Part shown: positions 15,401 to 23,652 of the stretch, one piece after another
How positions within the stretch are numbered: the stretch's first letter is position 1
Layout: every line of letters starts with the position of its first letter
Virus record (IMG/VR): IMGVR_UViG_3300027306_000008
Coordinates: 1-40,961 of that record
Direction: 5' to 3' (one strand)
Length of the DNA stretch: 40,961 nt
DNA from: a virus
Translations under genes and position numbers: made by a program
The notes under the pieces: model-generated
The model's database searches: none
What the model was told of the DNA's origin: nothing
The model's input: only the letters and a program-made list of their open reading frames with translations

Positions 15401-15430
15401 CTGCTTGATGGTGTCGGTGAGGATGCCCAT
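9434..15430 (-). CDS. Giant ejection/internal virion protein with an HExxH protease-like motif
   Basis: A 1998-residue protein, last gene of the late operon. Residues 1-300 are Ala/Gly-rich with several glycine-zipper hydrophobic stretches (for example PSVVPAVAAGVL), suited to membrane insertion. The middle is long, helical and charged. HESFH at residues 1247-1251, after NPMGTAF, is a zincin-type HExxH motif like those in phage polyvalent proteins. The C-terminal third has the conserved segments VDYFPRVYDV and YINQATRRAEW seen in giant phage virion proteins. By size and position it corresponds to T7 gp16-type proteins that enter the cell with the DNA. I see no lytic transglycosylase. AAGGA precedes the ATG, which overlaps the previous TAA by one base. 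Confidence 0.85.
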   Translation of the reverse strand: MGILTDTIKQLTPSEGVDQGQTLGEAAGAGLRSGTLGMGSQLASLGGAVANELGADGLGRGLHDKATELRQRAAEAAPRVQSVDQIGSLRDALEFGAGTVGQALPSVVPAVAAGVLTRNAGLTTRMLAPAATFAPMEMGDVVQRQQDAGQAVNLRDAALIGGGSAALQSVVPGVVGAKLAGRAAAPLVAGGGLRATTAKNIAGAALGESATEAGGEAFKQVAMGQDLDATAIRDNAIAGALGGAALGVPGAAGDVAARGGAAARAAVQGMSEKVKAAPGALKTAAAGLSDQAVSSARRGAENAATGVSEALTAGKTALDETDLAGVAQNVKNVGADAGQTVLDALAGLKGKAASAAERMTQGKPLEDDPVLTEGDPASPEFQARVQEMDKGHAAKAKEFADGLLAKADAWLTPERRAQLTEAAGNLGDAANRATVAGMQKAREGYDRASTMLRSATDDMRAWAEARLPATDKNAKQSKVMSGLGAQIDESVVSRALNNHGVEVDPEVRTAFSSALANTVRAMTIGERVPARTVSMLDDALGEHSSAVMEQVFRATFPGATLQQRDAFYKGLNKVLDTRDSYTRVIDRMTNALQPEQAKSVTTSDMRALYRAVREWDARPDRGTAEDRYRSRQIVEGMREYFGEKTDSVLEDIRKSRLKEEQRVDTASDEDGADFDDGLTETEVEDPDPKDPTLAFEQQSPEQSKADPSAPLSAVGVSRMRFKGGKGADDRRTSPRALRTNPDKPDSDVFDTVAMTKVMRTSQPYQDGEVSGQRRDARMFNEAVSRLSEKLGRSVDVPDTAVVNEKGMTWGDAKKLLNNDPGPSVTDRKLQRLRDQYRDAKASKNSDRMSALEARAQELLDQRDAEIAFDGSDLEPSLAQDYLTALGKDAADPRQDNITLAATLKPDELALKTDEAGQPLTKSVARSRDGMLGRLSSKISQMENATYTREDKTYVNKPAQALGAKARELFGKFDQLKPLDQAALLSIVQADKPSDAAGTINALTAKYADKPAKDLGARVDAIAAKESWDVLDTPEKAVKFIEAAVPRMRELNNMDDMSDVQRKAYAGLLGVLGRDADPHMLVTEADGFYELSKKEQESLLARVDAATAASEVAAKSPKAQAARLEARARSGDASLIKEINSMQDAKSLQRALDHLNSADVRSEATDALNARIGELAQDPDVAYNLQTPAGSAVPHTTRMDVQRHIEKVLGPKINVAWKVMGHEGEYTAHDDTIRVAVHSMNPMGTAFHESFHAWVKRLGDHGAQDIANTIMRAASSDHVIAQLRDRLKGEPAALAQLKDAEERAAYMYQFWASDSTFRVAAGARTAFDKLGQFFRKVLGIVSNDERALHIIDAFNAGEYAKDNYAFVDTMNAYGRNAALEKIKAFVKPLTDLGERLVGAGSENLRDTGIPALRDLANAMKLKQTISGDAADAGFIPESRRMRTEFLNQLSAGLKGMSPENMDAALQELQGGAKATDVKARTAVKVTRKILDGMLQYMQDAGVRIESIGAGVDYFPRVYDVNYIGSNRDAFRAVLTKHGVSNPDRIVSNLITAQGNEFTIESMKPGMQFAKERALKNIPDSELAPFMVKDYSRIMASYINQATRRAEWARRFGDDGARVTELLAKAKEQGADAGQLRHAAEFVQGVDGTLGDGLDPRARKLMGNLIVYQNIRLLPLAIFSSVVDPLGIAVRGGTVGDAFAAFKRGVKEIPNSFRDDAKLTNDLAADLAETLGTVESATLNHVVGEMYTESMTSDWARKVNDKFFKYNMMEGWNRSMRVAATQAAVKFIARHADGTADAHSKRWIAELGLEPGSVPMRNGELDVTDPRVKSAVHRWVDGAVLRPDAADKPVWMNDPHFALISHLKQFVYAFNETILKRVVHEAKFGNYDAALALASYVPVMIAADAAKGLIMGGGEEPEWKKGWTFGDYLSNGVQRAGLFGVGQFGLDVQERGLGALTGPTIEQLSDAVGVMGGREAFGKFALDAMPAHALFGAALGGGST

Positions 15431-17280
15431 TATCGGAGTCCTTTGAGGGCGGCCTGCTCTTCCAGAGTCGGGCCGAGTGTTGAGGTCGGGGCCTTGAAGA
15501 GGTCAGGCAGGACATAGTTCGCCGGACCGTCTGCGTATCGGAGGTCGTTGACGCCGATGCTGCCGCCTCCTGCCATCTTGAAGCGCTTCTGCACAAGGCC
15601 GGCGTCGGTGCCAGTGATGGCGTAATCGAACAGGTCGTCCGAGCGATTGGCAGTAGCCGTACCAGGGATGAGACCACGGGCCTCGGTCACGCGGTTGCGA
15701 CGATCGAACAGCTGCTTGAGGGTCTGCTTGTCTTGCTCGTCCAGAGCGGCGATGCCGAGCTGCTGCAGGCGCTCAGCCTTCTGCACGCTGGCGGCGTCGC
15801 CCGCTTGCTGCAGGCGCGTGATCATGTTGCCCAGCGTGGCGTTCACAGCGGTGTTGAAATCCGCGACCTTGGCCTCGTCCGGAATCGCTTTGCCGTCCTT
15901 GTCGCGCGTCACGAACGCGGACTTCGCCCACTCGTTGAAATTGTTGCGCGCGTCTTGCCGCTGGCCAAACATGGTCTTGGCTCGCTCTTCGCCGAACTTG
16001 GCGACGTCGAGCTGGTACTGGCGATCGTCCTTCATCTGCGCCATGCGCCCCTGCATGCGGGCGATGCCGGCCTGCACGTCCTGGCCGCGCAGCGAGACAG
16101 CGTTGTTCCCCTCAGCGATCGCGCGCTGCGTGTCTTGGCCTCGCTGAGCGGTCGCATTGTTGATCTCGTTCATGCCCTGCTCGACCTCGTTTCGAGCGGA
16201 TGCACGCGCCGTGTTTTCGATGTCGCCGGACAGCTGCCCGGCCAACTGCATGGCTGCAGCTCGCTCACGCGCGCTGCCGCTGCGCAGGCCATCAGTCACA
16301 GCGCGCTGGGCGTTGCCCTGAGCGACTTGATCGCGGAAGGTCTGAGCCGAGCGCACCTGGGACGGCACGCTGCCGCCCAAGCTGGCCGCCCCGCCGCCTG
16401 CCACCATCGGTTCGGTTGCAGGAGTGGGGGCCACGGACGATGCGGTGGGGACGCCCGGGGCGATCGACACGGCGCCGCCGCGCATGCCCATCAAGGCGGC
16501 GTTGTCCGGCCCTGCGACATTGGTGTACAGCGTGCGGCCATCCGGCGTGGTGACGCGGCGCACGCTGTTGTCGCTGGCGGTGTCCAAGGCGCGAGCCTGC
16601 CAGCCCGCGGGCAAGTCGTTCGTGACCTGCGGGCCGCTGCCCGGCGGGGTGTTGCTCGGGTACACGGGCGCGCGCAAGTCAGCGGTACCGGCAGCGGGCG
16701 CTGCGAACGACATCGGCGCGACGTTGGGTTCGCTGGGGTTGTCTCGGAACAGCTTGCCTGCGAGTCCGCCGGTCAGGTTGTTTCCCAGGTCGGACGCGAA
16801 CCCGCCAGCGCGCAGTGCGGCGAACTTGGCAATGTCGCCGATGCTGCCGTCACCCGTGGGCTCGCTGACGCCGAAGCGCTTCGCGTAGCGGGCAGTGCTG
16901 TCGTCTTGCATGGAGTCGCCGATGGCCTGTGCTGCAGCCACAGCGCCGCCGGCCTTGAGCATCCCGGACACCTTGCTGCTGTTGAGCACCCCGCGCACCG
17001 TGTTGCCGGCGGCGCCGGTCATCGAGCGCAAGCCGCTGAGCGAGGTGGTCGGTTGCCCAGGCACGGACGGAGGCGCGCGCATCGCGCCTGCTTGCTGCGA
17101 CGCGCGGAATGCCTGCGCTTCAGCGCTCGGTGCACCGGCTGCAACGTTCGGGTTGCGGAGGCCCGCCGAGTTCGGCTGTGCGTGAAACTCGGTGACTTCC
17201 ACGCCCGGGATAGGGCGAGCGCTGCGCATCGTCGGACTGAGCTCGTCGACCTCAAGGCCGGGGATTCGTGGAGTTGCCAT
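15430..17280 (-). CDS. Candidate internal virion (ejection) protein, 616 residues
   Basis: The N-terminus (1-100) is Pro/Gly/Ala-rich. An Ala-rich hydrophobic helix follows near 105-120, then a long low-complexity region. Residues ~340-480 form charged helices with near-repeats (RGQDTQ, RGQDVQ) and many Gln residues, typical of helical virion core proteins. AAGGAG precedes the ATG. It lies between the 331- and 1998-residue proteins, in the small-medium-giant order of T7 genes 14, 15 and 16, so it is the gp15-like candidate. No enzyme motif is seen. Confidence 0.7.
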   Translation of the reverse strand: MATPRIPGLEVDELSPTMRSARPIPGVEVTEFHAQPNSAGLRNPNVAAGAPSAEAQAFRASQQAGAMRAPPSVPGQPTTSLSGLRSMTGAAGNTVRGVLNSSKVSGMLKAGGAVAAAQAIGDSMQDDSTARYAKRFGVSEPTGDGSIGDIAKFAALRAGGFASDLGNNLTGGLAGKLFRDNPSEPNVAPMSFAAPAAGTADLRAPVYPSNTPPGSGPQVTNDLPAGWQARALDTASDNSVRRVTTPDGRTLYTNVAGPDNAALMGMRGGAVSIAPGVPTASSVAPTPATEPMVAGGGAASLGGSVPSQVRSAQTFRDQVAQGNAQRAVTDGLRSGSARERAAAMQLAGQLSGDIENTARASARNEVEQGMNEINNATAQRGQDTQRAIAEGNNAVSLRGQDVQAGIARMQGRMAQMKDDRQYQLDVAKFGEERAKTMFGQRQDARNNFNEWAKSAFVTRDKDGKAIPDEAKVADFNTAVNATLGNMITRLQQAGDAASVQKAERLQQLGIAALDEQDKQTLKQLFDRRNRVTEARGLIPGTATANRSDDLFDYAITGTDAGLVQKRFKMAGGGSIGVNDLRYADGPANYVLPDLFKAPTSTLGPTLEEQAALKGLR

Positions 17281-17289
17281 GTCGGCTCC

Positions 17290-18285
17290 TTACAGAGATT
17301 CGTTTCCAGAGAACTGAGTCTGAGCAGTCAGTCCGTTGAGAGCGGCAGCGGCCTGAGTCCCCAGGGACTGCGCTGCTGCCATTGTCGCCTGAACTCGCTG
17401 GTTCATGGCGTCGACGCTGGCCCGCTGGTTCGCCTCGCTCGTGCGTTGGACCAGTTCTGCGTTCGACAGGCGAGCGCGCAGCGGAAGTTCTGCTGCGGCC
17501 ACTTGAGCCGTGTAGAAGCTCGACAGCGTCTGAGCGGCCTTGGCCTGGACGTCCAGCATGGCAGTGGTGATCGCAGCGCCCGTCTGCGGCCCCAGGGCCA
17601 GCACGCGGATGTACTCGCCGGCCGACTGCAGCGCCTGCGTGCGCAAGGTGATGGCGCGCTCGACGGCGAAACGTACATTCTCGATCTCCAGCGTCATCGC
17701 CTGGATGGCGAGCTGGCGGGAGTTGTCGCCCAGTCGGTCACCCGCTTCGCGGCGGATGTTGGCGATGCTGGCCATCATGCTCCCGGGCGGGAGGCGGTAG
17801 CGCTTGGCAGAGAACCCCGTGAGCGCCTGTCGTTCAGTCCGTCGAGCTTCTGCCAGCACGCGGTCGCGATCGCGGTCATAGATGCGCTGTTCCGCCGCAG
17901 GCGTCAGGCCGGTTCCGCCTTCAGAGATGGCTTTGTTGAGCCAGTCGCCGGCAGCGGTGAACGCATCGGTGTTGCCGAAGTATTCGCTGATGAACGACGT
18001 GAAGTTGTCGGTCAGCAGCGCTTTGATCTCATTGACCGTGGACGTGTAGAGACCTGTCGCCTCTGCGATCGACATCGGCTCCGTCAGGCTCGGCGTGGAC
18101 GGGATCTCAGGCAGCGCGGCTTGCGGCGTCGACACGATCAGCGAGGGCGTGGACGCGCGGTCCACCGCGTCTTGAGACATGCTCAGGGCGTCGGCGGATT
18201 TCTGAAACGCCAAGTCCCACGCTTCGTTGTAGACGCCCGTGACGAACGCGGCTGCGACGGAAGGGCCGGTGTAGGTGAATGCCAT
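17290..18285 (-). CDS. Candidate internal virion or tail protein, 331 residues
   Basis: Apart from an N-terminal ~90-residue Ser/Pro/Thr-rich segment, the protein is almost all helix and rich in Ala, Gln and Arg. Helical, Ala-rich proteins of this size just upstream of giant ejection proteins fill the T7 gp14-like place. Its start overlaps the upstream gene's stop codon (TGATG) with GGAG 7 bases before. Alternatively it is a tail-tip component. Confidence 0.65.
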   Translation of the reverse strand: MAFTYTGPSVAAAFVTGVYNEAWDLAFQKSADALSMSQDAVDRASTPSLIVSTPQAALPEIPSTPSLTEPMSIAEATGLYTSTVNEIKALLTDNFTSFISEYFGNTDAFTAAGDWLNKAISEGGTGLTPAAEQRIYDRDRDRVLAEARRTERQALTGFSAKRYRLPPGSMMASIANIRREAGDRLGDNSRQLAIQAMTLEIENVRFAVERAITLRTQALQSAGEYIRVLALGPQTGAAITTAMLDVQAKAAQTLSSFYTAQVAAAELPLRARLSNAELVQRTSEANQRASVDAMNQRVQATMAAAQSLGTQAAAALNGLTAQTQFSGNESL

Positions 18286-20153
18286 CAGATTCTCCGAGAG
18301 GTAGGAGCCGAGCGGAACTCAATGCGGTCGAGTTCAAAGTCGTCACCATTGTCGTTGATGACCTCGAGCTCGAAGTAGGTGGCCCGCAGCCCTTTGCCGA
18401 TGTCGACGCGCTGCATCTGCATCTCAGGGCTACTGCTTCGCGCGGTGTAGAGGTACGCATTATCCCCCACCGTCACCCGCAGGCGAAGTGGCCCGTCCGA
18501 AGCCGCCGCGAGGTAGCACTCCGACGCCCATTTGAGCAGCGAGGTGCCTGCGTCCACCGCGCCTGCGTTCACGGACGCCTGGATCGGCAGGCCGGCGTCT
18601 GTGTCACCGCCCAGCAAGAACACGCCGTCCCGCGAGAGCCCGTACACGTCGTCGCCGATGTGGAAGTACGACAAGAACCCGTACCCCTCGTAGCGGCTGA
18701 AAGCCGACGTGTCTGCGTTCACGACGATCGTCTCGCCTGCGTTGTCCCACAGCGGCACCCCTGCATACGTCTCGGCTCGGCTGGTGGCAATCGCTTCGAT
18801 CAGCTCGACGACGTCGAAGTCTCCGCTCGCTGTCGCTCGCGTAAAAGCGTCGCTGTCGATGACGGTCGCAACGGCCAGTGTGGCTGTGCCTGATGCCGTC
18901 ATGTTGATGGCCGCAAAGGCAATCTGTGTGCCGGCGATCTCGTGGGCCGTGATGGTGCGCGAAATGATCGACGCGTTCTCGTTGCCTTCGTAGGCGTTGG
19001 CGTACGAGGACAGACGCGGCAGGGTCACGACTGCTTCGCCGTACACGCGATCGCTACCGCGCGACACAAACGTCGGCATGGTGAGGTTGCCGCTGATCAC
19101 GCCTCCGGTCGTACCGACCGCGGCCGATGTCAGGTAGGCCATGGACCCTTTCGACAGCCCGTAAGGCGGCACGACTTTGCTGGTGTACGCGTCGGACGTC
19201 AGCGCGGGCAGGCGAGTCGTCGCTTGGCCGTACGGGCGCCCGTACGCGGACGCAAGGGCGATGACCGGCTGCATGGTGCACGAGACCGTGGCGATCAAGT
19301 GCCCGCCGCCGGCAGTTCGCAACGAGGCCATGTACGCGGCGGCAGCGGCGTACGCGCCCTCACCGCCCGCGCTGCGCAACGGCTGCATAGATGAGGCGCC
19401 GGACGCTTCAGCCGTGAGGATCGGGTCGTACACATAGTCGCCGCCGGAGTACAAGCTTGCGAGCAGGAACACAGGTGTCGTGCTGGGTGCGGACGACGTG
19501 AACACAGTCGTGTCGTTGACCGTGTATGTCACCGTGCCGTTTTTTCGACGAATGCCGAATACGTCCCCGGATGCAAACACGGTGTCTTCCGTGCGGCGCA
19601 CACCCTTCTCGTAGATCGCGTAAGTGCGACCCTGGATGTAGAAGTTGTGAGACATCACGGTGTAGTCGTAGAGTGCTGTCCAGCGCCCCACGAACGCGGC
19701 TTCCAGCAGACCGACCATGGCCCCGACGTTGTTGGTGTCCGCCTTGAACGACACGCGCCCGTCAGAAAGCAGCACGTCTACGGACCGGGCCGTGCCGGTC
19801 CAGCCGAGGTTGTACTCCGTCACCACTGTGGGCGGGACCGACGCACGGTACGGCGTGGGGGCGATGTACGACTGCTCCGGCACAAACCGCGAAACGTTCT
19901 GCAGTGTGCAGAGGATCGCGTAGTTGACGTTGTACGAGAGGTCAGACCCTGCGCCGCCCATGGTGAGCAGCTGTTGGGCCAGCTCTTCGATGGACTGCCC
20001 GGTGTCGTACAGGTCGTAGTTGACGACGCTGCACACCCGCTGCTGTTCCGTCACCCAGTGCGCAGGGATGTACGGGCGGCCAGGACTGGCCGGCACAGCA
20101 GATGAGCCGGGGAGGGTGTAGGTGTACGAGACCTTGGTCAGAACGTTGCGCAT
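18285..20153 (-). CDS. Virion (tail) structural protein, 622 residues
   Basis: A predominantly beta protein with many Ser, Thr, Tyr and Val residues and short repeats such as FASGDVFGIRRKNGTVTYTV, suggesting stacked beta-domains (sandwich or propeller). The C-terminal ~150 residues end in strand-rich segments (YFELEVINDNGDDF). I know no family by name. Location between the Asp-box protein and the ejection proteins makes a tail or fibre-associated role likely. A GGTGAG tract precedes the ATG, and the previous stop codon lies immediately before it. Confidence 0.7.
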   Translation of the reverse strand: MRNVLTKVSYTYTLPGSSAVPASPGRPYIPAHWVTEQQRVCSVVNYDLYDTGQSIEELAQQLLTMGGAGSDLSYNVNYAILCTLQNVSRFVPEQSYIAPTPYRASVPPTVVTEYNLGWTGTARSVDVLLSDGRVSFKADTNNVGAMVGLLEAAFVGRWTALYDYTVMSHNFYIQGRTYAIYEKGVRRTEDTVFASGDVFGIRRKNGTVTYTVNDTTVFTSSAPSTTPVFLLASLYSGGDYVYDPILTAEASGASSMQPLRSAGGEGAYAAAAAYMASLRTAGGGHLIATVSCTMQPVIALASAYGRPYGQATTRLPALTSDAYTSKVVPPYGLSKGSMAYLTSAAVGTTGGVISGNLTMPTFVSRGSDRVYGEAVVTLPRLSSYANAYEGNENASIISRTITAHEIAGTQIAFAAINMTASGTATLAVATVIDSDAFTRATASGDFDVVELIEAIATSRAETYAGVPLWDNAGETIVVNADTSAFSRYEGYGFLSYFHIGDDVYGLSRDGVFLLGGDTDAGLPIQASVNAGAVDAGTSLLKWASECYLAAASDGPLRLRVTVGDNAYLYTARSSSPEMQMQRVDIGKGLRATYFELEVINDNGDDFELDRIEFRSAPTSRRI

Positions 20154-22055
20154 TTACTCACCCTTGAAATCGTTGGGGAAGGCCGGGAACGGAGGGGCCA
20201 GTTTTTTGTTTGACATGATCAGCAAGCCCGTGTCTCCGCCGCATCCGTCCGGGTCAAATTCTCCGTACGGTAAGTCTACGCCGGCCGACACCGTGAGCGC
20301 CTTCGTGAACGTGTCGAACAGGTCGGTCGTCTTCCACCAGACGATCTCGGTCTTCCCTGATACCTGCTGCCCGATCAAGATCGAGCCGTCAGAGACTCCG
20401 TCTTTCCACGGGCTCTGCACGACCAGCGGCGGGCTGCGGTACACCGCGGGCCATAGGTCTTCTGGTAGGTCTTTTGTCACCCACGTAGCACCAAAGTCGG
20501 TCGTCAGCATGATCTTCCAGGCCTTCGGGTTCCAGTGGCGGATCGGAACCATGATGCACCCCTCGCCGAACGACCAGTGCTGGCTCTTGGCTGCGTTGTC
20601 GGCCGCCCAAGACACAGTCGGGCCCGCGCACCCGGCAGCGATGTCTCCGTAGTACGTCAGGCTGTACAGATCATTGCGGACGAAGTCCGCAGGCATCACC
20701 ACCGACGGCAGCCCCCACGAGGACAAGTCCAGAGCCGTGTACGGCAAGCGCCACGTCGTGCCGCTGCGCCCCATCCACCCGCGTTGGCCTCGCGCATCGA
20801 GTGGGCCGGTGACTCGCGAGCGCCATGCGTCGGCAGGCCAGGATGCTTGGGTGTACCCGTCGTCATCCCCGATGAACAGGACAGGGCGTGTCGTCGTGTT
20901 CGGCCCCGGCGCCGCCTGCGTGACATAGCCGGTCGTGTCCCCCGCGCTGAAGTACAGAAAATGCTTGCCCGCGCCCATGTACCCGATCAGCACGTGGGGC
21001 TCGATGCCCTGTAGTGCGCTCGAGTTGTATGGCAGTAGGTCTGCCGTCACCCACGGGCTGATGACTTCCTCCAGTACCGGCTCATGGACGATGGACCACG
21101 TCTCTCCGAAGTCGTCCGTACGTACCGTGTACACGGACAGGTTGTTCACGTTGTTCGCCGATACGTCGGCGTCTGTACAGGTGACGTACAGCGCTCGCGC
21201 TTTACCGCGCCCGGTACAGAACACACGCGACATGCTGCTTCGTCCGGACCCCACAGGCAACGTCGAGCAGTTTCGCGTGAACTTGGTGCTGAGTGCTTTC
21301 GTCTTCGTGTTTCCGATGGCGATCTGGTGACGGTACACCCCTACACCCAGCGTGTACGTGAGCGAGCTAACACCGAACACGTAGTCTCCGTCATCGTTTT
21401 GCCCGAGCGCAAAGACCCCGTATGGCGCGGCGCTCATGGACATGTCGGCAAGATGCTTGGCCGTGGAGTGTGTTGTCGTTGAGCGCAATTCTTGGAATGA
21501 GGTTGCCCCCGTCAACGCGTATGACACGGACTTGGAATCTTCTGCTGGCTCGTCTTCGGTGCCTGGGCGTTTCACGTACGTCAGTACGGGCCACGTACTG
21601 ATGAACGACCAGTTGGTAAACGGCACGTCGCGTTGGTAGGACTGCCGGCACCATAGGACGTACCCCCCACCCACATGCACTGCGCCCGTCCGTCCGTTGA
21701 TGAACGACTTGGTCGCTCCGGGGATCGTCGGTACCGCCGGCACGGCTCCCATAGCGCTCGTGACGTTTGTCCCCTTTGATGCAGAGCCGCCGGTAAGGGC
21801 TCGGCTCACGAGGGGCTTTTTGTTTGACGGTTCCGCGAAGTCTTGCTCAGTCGGCGTACTGAACACCGTGACGAGTCCCAGGTCGTCGGGCGTCTCGATC
21901 GTGCGCACGTAAGAGAACTCACCCGCTTTGTCGGCGATGGTGTTGCCGACGCGGCGGGTGAGGAAAGGGGCGTCAACCATGTCGAGCGCCCGCGAAGCGG
22001 CTTGGCCCACCGGGGACGGCGAGCCGAGCACTTTAGGGAACGGAAACTTTTTCAT
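20154..22055 (-). CDS. Asp-box (BNR/sialidase-like) beta-propeller virion protein
   Basis: A 633-residue protein with repeated Asp-box motifs (S/T-x-D-x-G-x-T-W): RTDDFGETW at about 312-320, TTDFGATW at about 518-525 and a degenerate TTDLFDTF near 576-583. Asp-boxes mark bladed propellers such as sialidases. I do not see the arginine triad and nucleophile pattern that would prove sialidase activity, so it may only bind glycans. The rest is beta-rich with many Tyr and Trp residues. The ATG lies 23 bases inside the upstream gene and lacks a strong ribosome site, so translational coupling is likely. It is probably a fibre or tail-surface protein that contacts the host. Confidence 0.7.
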   Translation of the reverse strand: MKKFPFPKVLGSPSPVGQAASRALDMVDAPFLTRRVGNTIADKAGEFSYVRTIETPDDLGLVTVFSTPTEQDFAEPSNKKPLVSRALTGGSASKGTNVTSAMGAVPAVPTIPGATKSFINGRTGAVHVGGGYVLWCRQSYQRDVPFTNWSFISTWPVLTYVKRPGTEDEPAEDSKSVSYALTGATSFQELRSTTTHSTAKHLADMSMSAAPYGVFALGQNDDGDYVFGVSSLTYTLGVGVYRHQIAIGNTKTKALSTKFTRNCSTLPVGSGRSSMSRVFCTGRGKARALYVTCTDADVSANNVNNLSVYTVRTDDFGETWSIVHEPVLEEVISPWVTADLLPYNSSALQGIEPHVLIGYMGAGKHFLYFSAGDTTGYVTQAAPGPNTTTRPVLFIGDDDGYTQASWPADAWRSRVTGPLDARGQRGWMGRSGTTWRLPYTALDLSSWGLPSVVMPADFVRNDLYSLTYYGDIAAGCAGPTVSWAADNAAKSQHWSFGEGCIMVPIRHWNPKAWKIMLTTDFGATWVTKDLPEDLWPAVYRSPPLVVQSPWKDGVSDGSILIGQQVSGKTEIVWWKTTDLFDTFTKALTVSAGVDLPYGEFDPDGCGGDTGLLIMSNKKLAPPFPAFPNDFKGE

Positions 22056-22629
22056 TCGTCAAGTTGAAGAAGGTCCAGAACTCTCGTGCGACGGCGGGGG
22101 TACGGGTCGTGTTGCCGTCGATCTGCAGTCGCTCCACATACCCTGAGCCGAACGCCCGCACGGCGACGCGGTGTGCACGTCGCTCGTCTTCCGGCACCGC
22201 GATCAGGCTGGTCGTGGTCGACTGCGTCGCTCCGTTGACATACAGCCGCTGCAGCGTCGGCGAGAACGACAAGGTGACGGCAATGTCGTCTACGAGGTTT
22301 GAGCCCGAGTCGGGGTAGTTCGATGTGTAGTTGCGCGTATAGGACAACGCAGACGCCCACATCTCGGTGAATGATCCCGATGTGTAGCGCATGTACCGCG
22401 AGGAAACGACGATGTCGGAAAACGTGTCGTAGTGAGGGGCATCTGGGTTGCGGAAGCAGCACAGCTGCAGGTAGCTCTGGTGCGCAGGGTCCACGGAGTC
22501 CTCGCCCATCGTCAACACGATGTCTACCCCGTGCACGCGCTGCTCAACTCCGTTCACGATGGGGTTCGTGGTGCTCGACATGCCCGATACGATCAGGTCG
22601 AGCGTGAACTCGGATGGGTAGGTACTCAT
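22033..22629 (-). CDS. Beta-sandwich virion protein (LamG/jelly-roll-like)
   Basis: A 198-residue beta-rich protein. The segment LQRLYVNGATQSTT followed by VAVRAFGSGYVERLQIDG is typical of concanavalin-like/LamG folds, where a strand carries the ligand-exposed YVNG turn. The same arrangement occurs near the end of the next gene upstream (RVYVNGTMTN ... VREFGAY), so the two are probably diverged relatives. It may bind carbohydrate on the host surface. It starts at an ATG overlapping the preceding stop codon (ATGA). Confidence 0.65.
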   Translation of the reverse strand: MSTYPSEFTLDLIVSGMSSTTNPIVNGVEQRVHGVDIVLTMGEDSVDPAHQSYLQLCCFRNPDAPHYDTFSDIVVSSRYMRYTSGSFTEMWASALSYTRNYTSNYPDSGSNLVDDIAVTLSFSPTLQRLYVNGATQSTTTSLIAVPEDERRAHRVAVRAFGSGYVERLQIDGNTTRTPAVAREFWTFFNLTNEKVSVP

Positions 22630-23642
22630 TCGCCGACCTTCAGTGCTTTGTCGTTACGGCCGCCGTACGGCAGGTATCGCGTGTTGGTGCCTGTGCCGTC
22701 GAGTACCGGATCGCTGCCGGAATAGCTCAGGCGGTTCTCCATGTACAGCTTGCCGGCCCCGTTGAGCACGGCGGTCGTGTTGGCGTCAGTGTCGTTGACC
22801 CAGTTGCCAAACGCCGTGACCTCGGGGGCTCGTCCTGTCGGTACTGCGCCTGCGGCACCTTCCATCTCGTCGCGTAGCAGTGTGCTCAAGTCCATCGGGA
22901 AGTACTCACCGCGGATGGTGAACATGCGCACCGAGTAAATGTCAGTCGTTCGGTATGCACCGAACTCTCGCACCGTCATCAAAAAGGGCATGCGTGCTCG
23001 ACGGGCACCGACGTCAACTTCGTTCGTCATGGTGCCGTTGACGTACACCCTGGCCATCGTGTCTTTCAGCCGCACGTACACGGTAGACCGCAGCGAGTTT
23101 GCAACCAGTCCGCTCGACGTAGCGTCGATGACGTACCGGGTGCCTCCATTGCAAACGATGACCTGAATCGCGTGCGTCGAGCCAGAGGGGGTGACCTTGA
23201 TCTGCACCGACGTGACCGTTGCAGAGGCCGCTGAGCAGTCCCGTGCATAGGATTGCGCCGACGTGCCGCCGTAATGATGCGTGAGTTCCAGCGGAAACGG
23301 CGTCCCGGTTGTGGACGGTGCTTGCATCTGGTACTGCAACTCCAGGCCGATGTCGGCATCGCGTGCGTTGGGGTCGCCCGGAAAGTCAGTGAGCACCGAT
23401 TCGGTATAAGGCGTGGTGTACCACTCACGCGGATCCACCACGCCCGAGCCAGGGGACGTGAAGCGCGCACCGGGGTACATGGTGCCGCCCGAGAGGACCT
23501 GCGCAGTGGACGCGGGCGACCCTGTGGGTCGCCGCCATTTGGCACCGGATGCTGCCTGGAAGCCGATCAGGCCCCCTAGCGTCGATGAATTCGTGCTGAG
23601 CACGGAGGTGTTTGACGCAAAGTCATCGAACACAGACAGCAT
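22626..23642 (-). CDS. Beta-sandwich virion protein, 338 residues
   Basis: Rich in Ser, Thr, Gly and Val with an alternating strand pattern throughout. Residues ~100-250 resemble a LamG/concanavalin-like sandwich (YVRLKDTMARVYVNGTMTN). The remaining ~90 C-terminal residues look like a second small domain. GGGGGC lies 4 bases before the ATG. It probably belongs to the tail fibre or baseplate-like surface together with its neighbour. No enzymatic motif is seen. Confidence 0.65.
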   Translation of the reverse strand: MLSVFDDFASNTSVLSTNSSTLGGLIGFQAASGAKWRRPTGSPASTAQVLSGGTMYPGARFTSPGSGVVDPREWYTTPYTESVLTDFPGDPNARDADIGLELQYQMQAPSTTGTPFPLELTHHYGGTSAQSYARDCSAASATVTSVQIKVTPSGSTHAIQVIVCNGGTRYVIDATSSGLVANSLRSTVYVRLKDTMARVYVNGTMTNEVDVGARRARMPFLMTVREFGAYRTTDIYSVRMFTIRGEYFPMDLSTLLRDEMEGAAGAVPTGRAPEVTAFGNWVNDTDANTTAVLNGAGKLYMENRLSYSGSDPVLDGTGTNTRYLPYGGRNDKALKVGE

Positions 23643-23652
23643 CTTTGCCCCC

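Noticed and set aside
9434-15430. A lytic transglycosylase domain in the giant protein
   Set aside because: I looked for the ES-x-GxY type motifs of transglycosylases and found none; only the HExxH motif stands out.
10550-15517. A 1655-residue open frame on the + strand, antisense to the giant protein
   Set aside because: It is rich in Arg, His, Val and Ala with no domain, and lies opposite a well-supported gene. High GC content with G/C-rich third positions produces long open antisense frames.
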